From: Ifrita kowaldi | Lineage: Eukaryota; Chordata; Aves; Passeriformes; Cinclosomatidae | Assembly: GCA_013398055.1 (NCBI GenBank) | Contig: VZRS01003951.1 | Span: 62,001 to 126,000 of the forward strand | Direction of reading: 5' to 3' | Length of the DNA: 64,000 nucleotides | In this document: in pieces, positions 36,901-51,900 of the stretch | Position numbering within the stretch: the stretch's first letter is position 1 | Layout of the letters: every line of letters begins with the position of its first letter | Notes under the pieces: generated by a model | The model's database searches: none | Seen by the model: the letters and a program-made list of their open reading frames with translations, nothing else | Told to the model about the DNA's origin: nothing | Translations under genes and position numbers: made by a program

Positions 36901-39900
36901 AGTCTTTATTAAAGAGCATGATCCCTGGGCAGCACAGCATGTGAGCAGCTCTGATTAGTTCTGCTGGCCAGGGCAGTGTCATATGAGAGAACTGAGGAGC
37001 ACTCTGGAGTTAAATAAAGCTGCTCTGAACTGAGCAGATGAGGATGGGAAGTAACACAAGAAGTGCACACGCAGTCTCCCTGGATCAGTTCTCTGCTGCA
37101 AAACAGTTGTAAAAGGCAAACTATCAATCAACTAAACATTGTAATAGCTTGAGACCCATTTATCCTTTCAAAGTATTCATGCAAAGGAAAGACAGCTGAA
37201 AGCACAAGCAGATAGTGACACGCTTGGTACACATCAGAAGGACTGGAAAGGAGATAAAGACAGAAAATTTGAAATTTTCCTCTGTCAAAAATACCACTAA
37301 AACACCACAAAATACAGGTGGAATTTGTTTTTCTTGTGTCATGAACCAGGGTGTAGAGAGCATTAAGTTCCCAACACAGTGAAATGAAGAAAGGCTCCTT
37401 GTAACAATATTTATTGAGACCATGAAGTACAAACGTAATGTATTTATTAAAATATTAATAGGAGTCAGCTAGCATTAGACTGTGGAACTACTCCAAATGA
37501 CTCCAGGGAAAACTGAACTGAGATTCCATAACTGACAACAGAATAAATTCACCTTGTTTATGAAGCAAAATTGTAAGAGACCACATGGAAGGGTTACATA
37601 AAAAACTGACCACGCTCAGTCCTTACCCCTATGTGCTGAAAGAGCCAAGATCTCATCACATTTGTAGCGTGCTTGGGAAGAACTCCTCTCTTATTTTTTG
37701 ATGAGCCATCATCTTGATGCAAGATGCCTAGATCTTGGTTTAATTGCAACTGGAGCTGCACATGTAATTTGAGAAGAAATAAGGCAGTTAACATAGCAAT
37801 GGCAGTTCTGTATCAATGAATGAACAACTCATTTATAGAAGGAATTCAAAGAAATTAGGCTTGAATGTCTTGAATATATTCACTGTGTGCAAACACAAAC
37901 AACTATGGAAGTTGTAAAATATTACTGATTTAAGACTTAAATGAAAGATAAAGTAAAAACAATTATTATGCTGGAGTTGCAAACAAAGATGGCTAAAGGT
38001 CCTGCTAAATAAATGCATTAAATTCTCAAAGAGCATTAGGATCTATACAGTAGAACCTATAAGTCACTTTACAAAACTCATACTACTTCCTAAATACTCA
38101 AATTTCTTTCTCTTTGTTTTTCACTTCCTATGGATTCATCAAATCATTTGCACATTGGTTATCTGAACATTTGGGAATACATTCTTAAATGCTTATGCAG
38201 AAATAGAAAGAAACATAACATAAATTGCATATAAGAGTCTATTTCAGACAATTGTAACTGAAATAATTCTAAATCAGGTTTTCCAGACAAATTGGAGCAA
38301 TTTCTTAAGCCAATCAATATGTAGGAAATGAGTTTTAAACAAGGTTTAGACTATCAAATTACTACAAATATATATTTGGAGCACATTTTAATTCCCAAAG
38401 TAATGTCTTACATTCTAAATAACCTGCTTGCCTACGGAGGCTTTATAATGAACTTTCAATAGCTTTTCCACAGTATTTTTCCTTACCTCCACAGCATTCT
38501 AAAACACTGAAAAAGAAGGCATTGAAGAAGGATTTTCTACAGGTGACCTTTGCATAGGTGGGTGTGGAGACTCCTACTAATATCAAGAGTAGTCACAGAT
38601 GTATACAGAAGGTCAAGTCCTTTTTTTATTTATAGGCTAGAGGCATTATTTTCCTCTCAGTATTTCTTTTTTCATTAAAAAAATCCCCATTTTTTTCGGA
38701 ATCCCTTCAGTCCAGTAGAGTAATTTCACATATTTCTTTCTGAGAGGTGTGTGAGGACAGAGCTGTCTGTATTCCAGGGGTGAACATGGGTGAGTACAGA
38801 TATGCTCCTGCCAATTAAAAGAACACTCTGTGCACACTTTTTTGGTTGAAAGGACAGAATAAGGAAAAAGAGAAGCCAGTGAGTCAGTGATTACCAACAG
38901 ATTTTATGCTGTGGAGATGGGAGCTCCTCATTCCCATTTTTAATTAAATCCAGATTCCAGGAAGATTTGATTTACCACTTCCAGAGAAAGCTAGCAAGGT
39001 TTTCTGTACCAGAAGATGGTCAAGTTTTCATGTTTCTTTTTCTTTAGTTGATTCTTTGAACTCTTCAGATCCAACTGTTTAGAGCCTCCCTCAAAAGAAC
39101 ATTGGTCCTTACATTTTAGGGTATAAGGAGCCAAAATTGAGGATCTCCCAAAGCCTTAACTGAGTATTTTGAAGGTTTTATAGAAAAATGCTTCTCAAAA
39201 TAGATAAACTCTGAAATGCATACAGTTTCACAGTATTAGTGGTTGTCATTGTGCTAAAAAGTCAGATTTCTCACAGCAGCAGTGTGGCACCTTAAGGCAA
39301 TACAATAAATCTATCCAGGCATAAACACAGTTCAATGATTAGGAAAGTTTTAATCATTGAAAAAATGTTCATTTATTCCAGAGGGTTTTTGGTTTGCCTT
39401 GGTGGGGGGTTTTTGTTTGTTGGGTTTAGGGGTGGGTTTTTTTTTAATTTTAGGGTTTTTTTTTTAATTCCATGTACCTGTACTCTTCTGGCATCAGTAA
39501 AGGAAGACAATTAACAGGTAGGAACTCTGATGACCTGTTGTGGCAAGGGGGACCTTATGACATATTATACAACCTGTAGCTCCCACAGCAGTGGCTGCAC
39601 TAATTTACCATTAATTACTCTGTGTGTACACAGAGCTTGTTCTGCCAGTGTGACAAATTGAAACCTAAACTCTAAAAGCAGAGATGTATTTCCACCCAGA
39701 ACACCATTCTGTGGAGCCCATGATACAAACCTGAGAGTTCTGGATCCGAATAGTCCCAGGTGACAGTGCCTGTGTCACCACTTGACCCTGTGGAGTCACC
39801 ACAGTGACTGGCTGATACACTGTCCCCCCTTGAAGCAAAACAGAAACACAGATTATGGGGAAGAAAAAGCCCTTCAAGTATTATTCTCTTTAAACACATC

Positions 39901-42900
39901 AGCACTGCACACTATCCAAGACTTTTGATAATATATCCATTATTCTCTTCTAGTCAGCATGCAAGATGTGCTCTTTGCTAGACTACAATTTTCTTCCATC
40001 CACAAAAAACTGTATGAAATTTGATTTTATTTCCCTGTATTTCACACATTCTAGATCTATTTTGAAAGGAAAATGCCATGATTATCAGGCTATAAAACAG
40101 TTCAACATGTTGTTTTAACTGAGGTCTTCAGCCAACAAGGGTCACACCACCAAAATCACACCTATGTGTGGTCAGTGCTTAGGGCAGGCAGCTGGGTTTG
40201 ATTTAAAACCTTGCTGAGAAGTAAGATAAAACATTTCAGCTCAATGTCATTTCCATATAACAAGGACATCGAGGATGTCACAGACTTGCAGGTGTGGTTC
40301 CAAACTCCAGGGAGCATGAAGCAGCCAACAAGTGCAATGGTTTAGGTAATGCATGTTTTTGTCAAATAGAATTATTCTTTTTAAAGGGAGAAAAAAAAAA
40401 GTAAAACACCACAGTCTGTGGAATGTCTTTTAACAAATGTGGTGTTGCACAGGAAGATCTCTTAACATTACATATGTAACTGCCACTCCCACAGGCATAC
40501 TTGGTATACACAGAAATTAAACAAACATTCATAAACCATTAAAGCACTTTACTGTATTACAACAACTTTTCAGGTATTAAAATGCATTTATAAAAGTATT
40601 AGTGTAGTTTTTGTAACAACTATAAAAGAAACCAAGATGAAGAGCAAGGTGCCAGTTGTTTTTTGTGTGTCATACCTGCTACTGTTGCCATAGTTACATT
40701 TCCCTGCTGCAATGCTGATGCTGGCACCATGATCCCTTGGGGACTGAGTGTGCCTGCAATGGCACTTGGAATTTGCTAGAAAAATAAAACAATTAGTTGC
40801 TCACATTTTTTAAACTTTTTTTTTTAAGTAAGGAGATCAAGCATGCTTGTATATTTTTGTAAATTGTATTAATATATTTTTGGCTCTAAAATACATTTGG
40901 AGTTTAATCACAGGATTACCTTCAAAGAGAAAGATATTTCATTAGGGGTTCATCATTATCTACATTAACTTCCTCATTATCACCAACCATTACCTTTGAA
41001 AACCCTCATGAAAGCAACTGTTAGAAAAGATGTAAAACTATCTTGAGAAATTTTAGTTCTAGGTCTATAAAGAATAAGAGAAACAGTATCCAAAGGCAAA
41101 AGGGAAAAAGGACAAATGAAATGACCCTTGATGCTCTTATTACAAGCATCAGAGCTTTCGAATTTCAGTTATTACCTTAATTCCTTCAATTTCAACATAA
41201 TGTAGTAAATATTCAAGATGTTTTATTCTGCTCAAGATAGCTCTTACTCAACCCTGAACATGAACTCTTACACATTTCCTTAGTATGTATGAATAATCTC
41301 TTTTGATAGCAAATGCAAAAGAGGTCCCTCATGTCTCTACAGAAAACTGTAAGAAATATACAGAAAAACCTTTTTAAAAGCTGGTTTTGCCTGATTTTAG
41401 AATCTCCTTTCCACACTTCCAGACACCAAAACCTAAATAAGGAGTCCAGAAAGTGAAGTTCAAAAGTCATTGGGGCTTTTTTTAATACAGAGCATCAGAC
41501 ATATGAGTAATTCAGAGAAGGACCATGCCCTAAGACTCAGGATCCAGAGGGTACTGGAGGGGTGGCAGGGCTCATTCTGACAGCAAAAATATCAACCATA
41601 ACCTATTAACTGCTGGTAATTAAGTGGTCCATCTAATACAGAAAATGCAGTATTACAACTTTAATTCATCAGACTTTGTCTATTTATTCCAGAATACAGG
41701 TTGTGTATAAAATGTATCAGTCATCTCAATATTTTAATGAAGGAGGCAGACTAAGGAGGCCTTAACAGGGAAAATTTTTCTTCTTTGTTTATTCTGTTTC
41801 CTAACCTCCTTCCAACATAATAGCAAACCCAGGCTGTTCTCAATATCTCCACTTGCTGAACTGAGAGAAAATCATAACAGGAAGACAGACAATAAAAAAA
41901 TGACTCTTTGTTCTGGCACATTTCAACAAATTTGTCCATCAGGCAGTGGCACACAGATGTGCACAAAAAAAAACCCCAAAGCACCAAAATAACAACTCTT
42001 CCTATTCTTAGTAACTGATTTGAGAAAATACAGGAAACTGCAGAACCTCTGTTTGCAAACTGATGGCAATACAAGTGTAGCTATAGGTTCCTAAGGAAAT
42101 CTGAGCAAAGATCCACTGAACAGTATTTGAAACACACCTGAGATTGCACAGGTGAATAAGGACTTCCAGGCTCTCCACTTAATAGAGTTTCACTGTTCAT
42201 TTTTGTCTTCAGGCAGGCAATGTAACGACTACAGAAATCCTTGCAGAGTTCATTAACCTTTTCTAGCTCAAGCAGATGGATACGTAGAACTTGGATTGCT
42301 TTTACCATCTGAGGGAGAGAATTGGAAAAAAAAATTCAGAACCAAAATAACTGTACATTAAAAAAAAAGTATGATGTGAGATTTAAGCAAACACTACTTT
42401 CCAGTAACAAAGATCACCCAGTTAAAGCAGAGGTGCTAATTGCTAGGTCCTGGAATGTGAAAGGAACACAAGTAAACAGCCACACAGGGAAAACAAAACA
42501 GGAAAACAAAGTGGTCTTTGTCACATGTGACACACCAGGAAGACAGAGCAGTTCAGGTGTCACAGGGCACAGGATGAGCCTGGACATCCATGTGGTCTTT
42601 AACCCCCTCGTACAACTCTGGGTCACAGACCACACAAGACTGAAGTGATGGAAAGCAATCCCATCCACACAAATGAGCTGGAAAGCAGGGCTGGCACAGG
42701 CTTGGCCAGCAGCAGTTCTCTTGAGCTCTATAAATCAGAAATACCAGGTTCAGCTGCACGTTACACCCCGACACAAGGAAACCAGAAAGGTACAGATGAG
42801 TTTGAGATACAGTGAGAAAGAAGACTCTCCTTTGATTAAGCATAAATTTGTCACACAGATTGTTAGGAAGGATGAAAGCTTTTATTTTTCCATAAAATTA

Positions 42901-45900
42901 GAATTAAGAGGTCCCAAATTTAGTCACACTGCTCAACAAAGCTTAAAGTAACCAAACAGTTCTTCAGTGCTACAGCTTTTAAGTTCCTCTGTGATTGTAT
43001 GTGAAAGATGAACAACTCTCAGGTAAAATCTTGTAAGAACTTTCAGGTGAGGAGACTGATTCTGAAATACAAGACATTAAACACAAAGCACTAAACAAAA
43101 TAAAAAAAAAAATATCCATGTTTAAGTGAAAATCCAAGTACAGGAGATATGTGTGTGAGGAGAATACTTGCCATGCTTAGAGTGAGAAAAACACTGTAAG
43201 CCTGGATAACCAATGGTATTACATACTGCATAAAAATAGCTTAGGTGATTGTAAGGGTCATGGCAGAAGAGCAGAAGCTAAAACCAAATCCAGATGGTCT
43301 AAAAGCAGTAGGAAATCCAGGACATTCAAATATGTACACAACACACCAGCAAAGTATTTTTTATACAACATGCCACCCCCAATGTTTCTGTGCTGTGCTG
43401 GATCTCTCAGAAAAATATCCTTCAGTTTTATGAAACTGAACAATTGTAATTTTGAAGCATAGTGCAGAGCTTGACTTTACAATTATTTGGAAAAACCTGT
43501 CCTATACAAGGGGTTATTTACCTGGGCAGACCACTGAACCCAGTGAACAGAATATACACCTTCCAAACTAATCAAACCATTACTTCCAACTCAAGAAGCC
43601 AACTGGGAGCTGAAGATGCCTTTGCTCAAGTCACCCAAAGGAGATCAAGGCAGGAAAACTTTTGGGCGTGCTCCTCTCTCCACCACGACACTTCATCTTT
43701 CACTGAGACACATCTTCTTGTTTTTTCAGCAGAAGATATTCCAGTTCTAGGACACCCACTCAGTGTAGACAATTGTGTGTTAAAACAAACAAAATGAAAA
43801 AAATTTTAAGAAATTAAGTGATTAAAAAAAAAAAAAGGAAATCGTGTTTCTTCTCAGGGCCAAAAAGAAAAAAAAACTCCCATACATCTTTCAAAAAAGA
43901 GCTGCAGAAAAACCTGAGCTGTAGATTTGAGGGAGTTGATCCAAATTAATATCTGGTAACTCTTTTGGCCTGTGACACTGAAAGCCTTTGAAACACTAAG
44001 AGCAATGACCCAGCACTGAGACACAAACCAGTGATCTAACCCAGCTCAGGTTGCTGTTTAAACTGTGCTTAAGCACCTTTAAACACAGCAAAGTTAAAGT
44101 ATGCAAATTTAAATACATTTTAACACAAAACAAAGCTCATCTGTGTTTCAAGAAATTCTGTCTCCGTTTCAAGAGACAAAAAAGCTTAAAATAGAAAACT
44201 CTTCATGTGTGACAGATCAACAAATTGCACATAGTATGAGTGAGTGCTTTAAACATTCAGTTAAAACTGAGGTAACAAAACATGCTTTTGGACACTTAAT
44301 ATCTGACCAGGCTAGAGATTAGTTTATTTTTGCTTAGTCAAGAGAGTTGGGTTTTTTTAAACATTAGCCATATTTGTATTATTTATTTATCAGCATGTGC
44401 TTGGAGGAAAAATGGAAGTCCTTTCTTCAGCTTAGGCTTAGTTTAAAATTGATGGTTGATACTTGAGGTGAAAATTGAATTTAAGTCAAAATTAACCACA
44501 AACCCAGACTCAGTAACACTACCCAGGTTCCTGCAGAGCACCTCTCCATCACACTGCTCCTGCAGAAAGCTGTGCTACTGTGGTTAGGAGGAAAACAAAA
44601 CTTTGTAAATATGCCACGCCTGTCACCAGGACTTATTGATTCATTTACAACTACATTAACTGTGGCCATATGGCTCCTGCTCTCTTGCAGCATGGGTGGA
44701 CCAAACTTAATTAATGTTAGCAGAAGTTCACTTTTTCCTTAAAACTACAAAAATCAAGACCTCCTGATAAAATCACCCATGTTGGACAAAAGTAAGACAA
44801 AGAAGTGTTTTCAGACAGGCCACAGCAGCAGTACTATTTCCTTTATTCAGTGCTGCTGCATAGAATATGCCACAGAATAATGTATTTTTATAACCAAATT
44901 GATTTAGTCTTTTCAGCTGTCAAAATAAACCTGGAGTATCATTTCAGAGAAATGCACAAAGATGAAGTAACCATGAGATTTGTGTATATTTACAGAATCC
45001 TAGAATGGCTTGGGTTGGACAGGACCCTAAAGATCATCCTGTTCCAACCCCTGCCATGGGCAGGGACACCTTCCACTACTGTTGAAATTGTTTTAAGTAA
45101 AGATAATGGTAAACTATTAAGCAGAGATAGCAAAGTTATTGAAAAACTTCCAGTTCTTGCTATCCAGAGTCTATTCACATATAAATATGTCTGCAAATTT
45201 AAGAAATTGTATCTTTAACCCTAAATATGCTTCAGATTGTGGCTGTGTCCTGCCTTCAGTGCCTCAAGCCCCTGGTGCAAAGGCATAGACACAGCGTGCA
45301 CTGCCTTGCTCAGGATCCCCAGCTCACCTTTGCTGATGTGAAACCCAGAGCCACAGTTTTTATGGATTTCAGAGCACACAGCAACTGCATATGTGGGCAA
45401 CATACAGGAAAGAATCTCCACATACTGACACATAATCTTCTCATGCAAACAACTCTTTTCATTTGCAAAAAACCCAATTAAAATATGCACATTCACAGCT
45501 CATCTACCTCCCTGACCCAAATCCTCCTGGGACAATTTAGATTTTCAGGGGAAGAACACAAACTCTGGGAGAAGTAGTATTTTGCTTTCATTTGTTTTGA
45601 TTTGATAACCTCTCTCCTCTATTCTGAGTCCCCAGCTATGAGATATAGCTAGAAAAGGTGTAGCTAGAGGTCTATGGGACAGTTCTGAAAATTAAACCAG
45701 CAAAACCACTATTCAGAAAGGCTTGTTCAGTCAATATTCAAATGACATCAACTGGCCTCAGCACTACAATTCTTCCTGACACAACTGAAAATTCAAGAGA
45801 ATTGAGAAGAGGGTACTGAACCAAAAATCCTTACCCCAAATGAAACAAAAAACTCGGGGGTCTTCAAAAAAGGCAGTGTCCTGTTCAAATACAAAAGGGA

Positions 45901-48900
45901 GAGTATATTTAACACTCCTTTTTTGGTATTGTGTCTAGACTTGACAAAGCCATAAGTAACTGCTCTGACTTCACAGCTGACCCTACTCTGTGCAGGAGGT
46001 TGGACTACAAACCTCTCGAGCTTTTAGTCCAGCCCAAACCATCCTGTGGTCCTGTGAATGTGGGGAAATTACAAAAATCCACCCATATGTGGGAAGAGTT
46101 TACTCTGAACAGAAGCAACACGAGAGGCAGGAACCACCCTGAGGCAAGGTGGTATTTGTGCAGCGTCTGGGTTAGCAGTGAGCAACAAGAAAGTGTCAAG
46201 CAATGAATGTCTTAAAACATAAAATAATCTGTGAAAGGTCTAAAAAACCTCTCTGCAAGCACTCATGCTGAGCAACTTCTCAGACACGGAGGAACCTGTG
46301 TATGTCCTATGCACAAAAGGAGACTAATGCAGAACGAAGAGCAGCCAGTGCCTTTTCAATGCAGGATCTGTTTTATCTGTGAAAATGAGGCAGAGATAGC
46401 AAAGGGAAAGGGGCAAAGGGTGTGGAGCTCTGACAGATGATACTCCATGTGATGTGGATACAGCTGAGCACACTTGCAGACAGCATGTGCACTTCAGAAC
46501 CTCTGGCAGCACTACAGAACACCCAAATCTGGTTATTGACAGCAAACACGTCTTCCGACACTGATGCTTGATGTAAGGACTAAGGGGGATGTAAACAACA
46601 CTCCAAGAAGATATGGAGTAAGTTAAAGCTCTAGGAAAGCACATTTCCAGTCTAGTAAGAACATGAGCACAACCTTCAGCTTCCACTTCCTTCCCACAGG
46701 GTTTGGAAACAGGAGATCTGCAGCACAGAATCACAGGGTCATCCCAGAGCACATGGCACAGGATTGCACCCAGCCTTGGGAAAGACACTGCAGAAGGAAA
46801 AGGCCTGGTAACAATTCTCCTGGACTGACCATGACCCTTTGCCCTGCTGCTTCAAGATCACCAACTGATGCTGTTGGAGAGCTTAACTGGGAAGAACAGA
46901 ACCTCTAGAACAGAATTCCTCCACCTAGATAGTAACGAGGGTTTGAAACCTGGCTTACAAGCCAGGCTTAGCAATAGATGAATGTCCTTAAAGTTAAGTT
47001 TCAGGTGGATGTTATCTGCATTTCCCAGTGCTGAAATCCTTTTTAATACTAATTCAGGAAGCCACCAATTAATTCAGAATGGGAATTACAACACCAAAGT
47101 AACGAGATAATCTAGACCATAGCTTAGTAAGAGCTACTCAAATTGGAACAAGCATCCACTGCTCTTAATGAACTTCCTTTCTGGTCAAACTGATCTAATG
47201 CCTGTGCCACCCAGATTAACATTCTGTGGTCCTCTGGATGAACTTCAAACTCCTCTTGTGGAGTATTCAAGACGTTTCAAGTGAGTGCACAATGTGGAAC
47301 ATTGCCAGGACTGTAAGTGACCCTACAATCACTATCTGTGACCCTTCATAATTTCTGTTATCTAGTTAATTAGCCCACAGGCAGCATGGAGCATGGAATT
47401 ATATTCTGCTGTTTTGGAGCTGTCAGTTGAAGCTCTGTCACAGAAACTGCAGTCTGGCTGAGTTCTACATGCCACTTCCCAAAGAGGTAAAAGGAAAAAA
47501 AATGAAATGGCTGACCAATTTCCTTAGTGTAGCAGGCCCGTGACTCTCAGATAGGACTTGAGTTTGGCTCTTTAGAGTGTTGTGATGCTCAATTCATCTC
47601 AGTTTAGCTTTGGCTCCAAGTTGATCCTACTGAGCGAGGATTTACACCTTATTTGTTTGACTCTGCTCCATCCTTCTAGTCCAGTCTAATTATCAGTCTT
47701 AACAGCTTCTCCTTTCAGATGAACGGCTGAATTAACATTGGAGTTAAAAAGGGAAGGACAGCAAGAGCAGAAGATGTAACAAAGGTGCACAATAGTGTTT
47801 CTCTCTATTAAAGAGAGACTTTTCATCTCTCTAAAAAAAAAGTATGCGACACAAGGCAGAAAAACCTGCCCATTTACAGCCTCCCCTGTGGCAAGCACCA
47901 ATATTTCAAGCTGAAAAGAGACTGAAAGCCATGCTAGCCACTTCCCAACTTGGCAGAAACTTGTGCTCACTGCCCCAGACAAAACGAAGCGCCTGCAGGA
48001 AGGTCAGCTGTTCAGAGCTCCCAGCCTCCAGGACAGGCAGAGGACACGCTGCACTCAGGTTTCATTTGGTATCCAGTAACAGAAAGTCACAGCTAACAAT
48101 CCGACCACAGGACAGGAGTGCAATGCCAAAGACTTTTCATTTTGCAACATGGTTCCACTTTAAGCTGCTACTGACCTCAGCAGCCATGGAATCCAGGACA
48201 TAAACAAATACTTCCTCACCCACCTCAAGCAAAACCAGGCAGATTTGTGCAGCCCATTGGCAAAGGGGAACACCACATAAACCTAGAGACTTTGTCACTA
48301 AAACCACAAACAGGTCAATGACAGGAAGGACTATTTGAACACACCAGACCCAACTACAACCAAAGCAAGCTGGATCTGAGAGAATGTTTATGTATGACCA
48401 AAAGCACAGGGAACAGGCCAAGGCAAGCAGGATCTTTGGGAAACCAATCTTTGGAGGCTCCCAGAAGCCACAGAATAGCTGAGGTTGGAAGGGACCTTTG
48501 GAGATTGTTTAATGCAACTCCCCTGCTCACAGCAAGGTCAGCTAGGGCAGGTTCCTCAGGGCCATGTTCAGCTGAGTTTGGCTGTGTCCAAGGATGGAGA
48601 CTCCACAACTCTCTGGGCACTATTCAGTCACCCTCACAGTAAAAAGGTTTAATAGAACTTCCCATCTATCAATTTATGCCCATTTCCTATCGTCCTTTTA
48701 CTGGGCATCACTGAGAAGAGTCAGTCTGTCTTTTTATTCCCGTTAGGACTTGGCATTTCCCTTTGGTGAATTCCAGGAGATTCCCATTTTTCTGCTTCTC
48801 CAAAGGCAACAAAGTACCTCTGAAGGGTGGCAGAGCCACCTGTGGATCAGCTCCTCCTCCCAGTTCTGCAAGACCTGCAAACTCGCTGAGGGTTCACTGT

Positions 48901-51900
48901 GCCCCATCACCCCAGTCACTAACGGAGATGTTAAACAGTTCTGGCTGCACAACCAGTCCCTGGAGAACAGCACTTCTGAGTAGCCCTCAGCTGGACTTCA
49001 TGCTGCTGACCAGAATCCCTTGAGCCCAGGGGTTCACCCAGCTTTCAGTCCTTCTCACTGCTCATTTATCTTGTCCATGTCTTACCAGTTTGTCTATGAG
49101 AACTTTGTAAGAGACATCCAAAGTCAACATAAACCACAACCACTGCTCTTTCCTCACCCACTGAGCCACAGCTACTACATTCCAACTATTAGATTTCAGA
49201 TGTGCTTCTGAAAAGAAACTGTGATTAGAGAGATACAGGAAAACAGTGTTTTTGTGCTGAATTCAGAGAATTACAAATTAAGAAAATAACCTGAGGCGTA
49301 GCAAGTCAGCAGACCTGCTTCATGCAGAACAGAACTAACTCTCATTTTTGAGTAAAATATTGAAGGCAAGTATATTTGAAATGGGGAAATCACAGCTTCA
49401 TCAAAGGAAGGACTTTCAGAAAGCCTAAAGGAGTCAATGACATAAAAGAAAAAAATGTGTATGTTAAAGACTTTCTAAGCTCATCTTATAACAGCTCTTC
49501 TCTCACATTAACTAGGTGAACCATAATTGAAATAAAATTGGAAAAAAATTTACATCAATTACATGTTTTTGATAAATACATTAAACAGCCAACACTCTAA
49601 AATTAATTTGCACAATTTATCTGGCTATGGAAAGGATTTGTTTCTTTTTGTCTCCAATACACTCATGTCACCCAGCTGAGAATAAGAAACAACTGTGAAG
49701 AGCCCAATATAAATTTACAGATAAAAGGGAAAAGGGAGTCAGAAGAAATTGAAAAAAAATATTTTTAAGCATTAATATAAAGAAGAACCTCTCATAGGCA
49801 GAAGAATGTGAGGAGAAACTATGAGAACCAGCTGAGATCAGAAATGAGGAAGAAGCTGCAAATGTGATGACTGTTTCAGAAATGAAACAAACAGCCAATA
49901 CTTACCAAATTATCGGTTTCTGGATCTTCACAGAAAAAAGGTTTTCCTTCTTTCTCCTGCTTCCTTACAAAATTTTCAATATCTACATCAAAACTGGCAG
50001 AAGTTGTGCCTTCTGAGCCTTGTGTAGATTGTTCACATTTTTCAAATAATAGTGCTAACAAGGGAAATAGTGGGTGCCTAGAAAAAAAAAAAGTTTAAAT
50101 ACGTGAATAAGTATTTTCACTTATGTGAAAATTAAGACATCCAGCTCAGAAAAGCTCACTCATGTGAGTGTGACAAGTTCTGGAAGAGACTGCATATAAC
50201 ACCACTGGCTACAGCAAAATGAGATAGGAGTTTATTTTCATTTTGATTTACCACACTCTGCAGGCAAATACAGCAGTAAAATACCTATATATTTAATTAA
50301 AGAGAACAATCACAAGCAAAAAAGGACTGTTTAATTCACTGTAACTGAGTGGCATTGAGATAGATTAATACAGTGCACTAGAAATGAGATTTAGGATTTA
50401 CAAATAGGATGAATGCAGATTTAAATGAAGCCTGATAAAATTCATTTATTCTTTGATGTGAGACATACTTATACATCATGAAATAACTTTGAAAAATTGA
50501 GAAGAGCATTCAGGCTGTGCTCAGAGGCCTCCTGTGAAATCACGCTCTGAGGAGAAGATGATTTAGTTAGCACAAGTCTGTAAATGAATGGATACATCCT
50601 TCTGCCTCAGGCTGGGGGTTTTTTTGGTGTTTTGTTTGGCTTTTTCCCTTTCTTTTTTCTTTAACCTGAAAACCAGTAATAATTCTGTCTTTATAAAGTA
50701 GTTAAAGAACACTCAACCCCATCAAAACTGAGCAAACTGCTTAGCACAGCACTTAACACTGAAAAAATCTCAAATTAGTGTGTTCATACATCAATATTTA
50801 ATCCATTTGGAGCTAATTACTGGGGAATAGATTGTTATCCCTAAAGAAAAAGGAGTAAAGATTGACCTAATTACAATAAAAGTACAAACTTGTATTAAAG
50901 ATAAAAGCTACAATATGACAAATAGTGACCACAGTTTAAAGTCTAAGGTAGCTTGCTAAATTTTGCAGCCACCCTTGGAATACCCTTTAAAACTCTGCTG
51001 AAACTGAAGAATCCCACAATCTCAGGAGGTTTTTCCTTGGCTGATGACTGACAGCGAAGCCTTTTTTGATCTCATTCTTTCCCTACAAACTACGGAGACA
51101 GCCAAGAGATCACTTGATTTTAAGGTACTAATTATTTATTTATAATAAAAATTAAATCCTCTACCCTATCCTTTACCCTTCAAAAGACAGAACACGAGTC
51201 CATCACTACCTGTAAATGGCCTGCTTGTCTGCATCCATTGGAGTCTGAGATTCTACGGGGGCAGGACTCACCCCTTCAGCATCAGTTTCAGAGCAGTTGG
51301 GATCTTGTTCAGTTTTTAACTCTGTTACCACTTGCATCTGTGGAAAAAAGGGTAAGTTCTAAGTGAATCTGTAGCCCTGACATAAAATAAGGGTACTGTG
51401 TTCTAAGGGAAGAGCAGTGCAAAGGGCTCCTAAATTGCCAGAAGGTTGGTGTGACTTGGCAGTGACTCAAGAAGTTGTAGCAGTAACAAAACCCCTCTTT
51501 TAATCCCTGACACTTTTTGATGGATAAAGGTCACTTCAACTTTTAGCATTTGGCTTTAAAAATGGGAATGACAGATATCAGTAAATTGTTAAAGCATTTT
51601 GTTTCTGAAGTGGCTGGTTTTGGAACAGCCTACAGTACACTGCTCCAAGAAGTTTATGGGAATGTCTGCATAAAAATCCTTTAGGATGAAATCAATGTAA
51701 AGAAGTTTATCCTGTTCAGTTTTCTTCCTTATTTCTTACTGTGCCTTGTATCAGGATACTGAGGAAAAGGATCTTCTTGGGTTTTTTGTCCATTAAAATG
51801 CACATTTTCTTAAAAAGATCTGAAATATTCTGTGTCCCTCCAGTCCTTCAATTATAGGAGTGTAACCTCCCATGACCTTTAGCACTCCATTTTACATACT

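Larger units (their letters stand above)
42309..49905 (-). other. PKNOX1: Longest recognised PKNOX1 intron (7.6 kb)
   Basis: Between coding exons 3 and 4. It holds three CR1 fragments (44993-45077, 45930-46057, 48468-49200) and one copy of an unidentified repeat (49220-49350). Otherwise it is AT-rich sequence without recognisable features. Confidence 0.85.

Noticed and set aside
39387..39445. Possible G-quadruplex in a PKNOX1 intron
   Set aside because: Four G-runs exist, but one spacer is about 12 bases and the region is low-complexity T/G sequence; too weak to list as a functional site.
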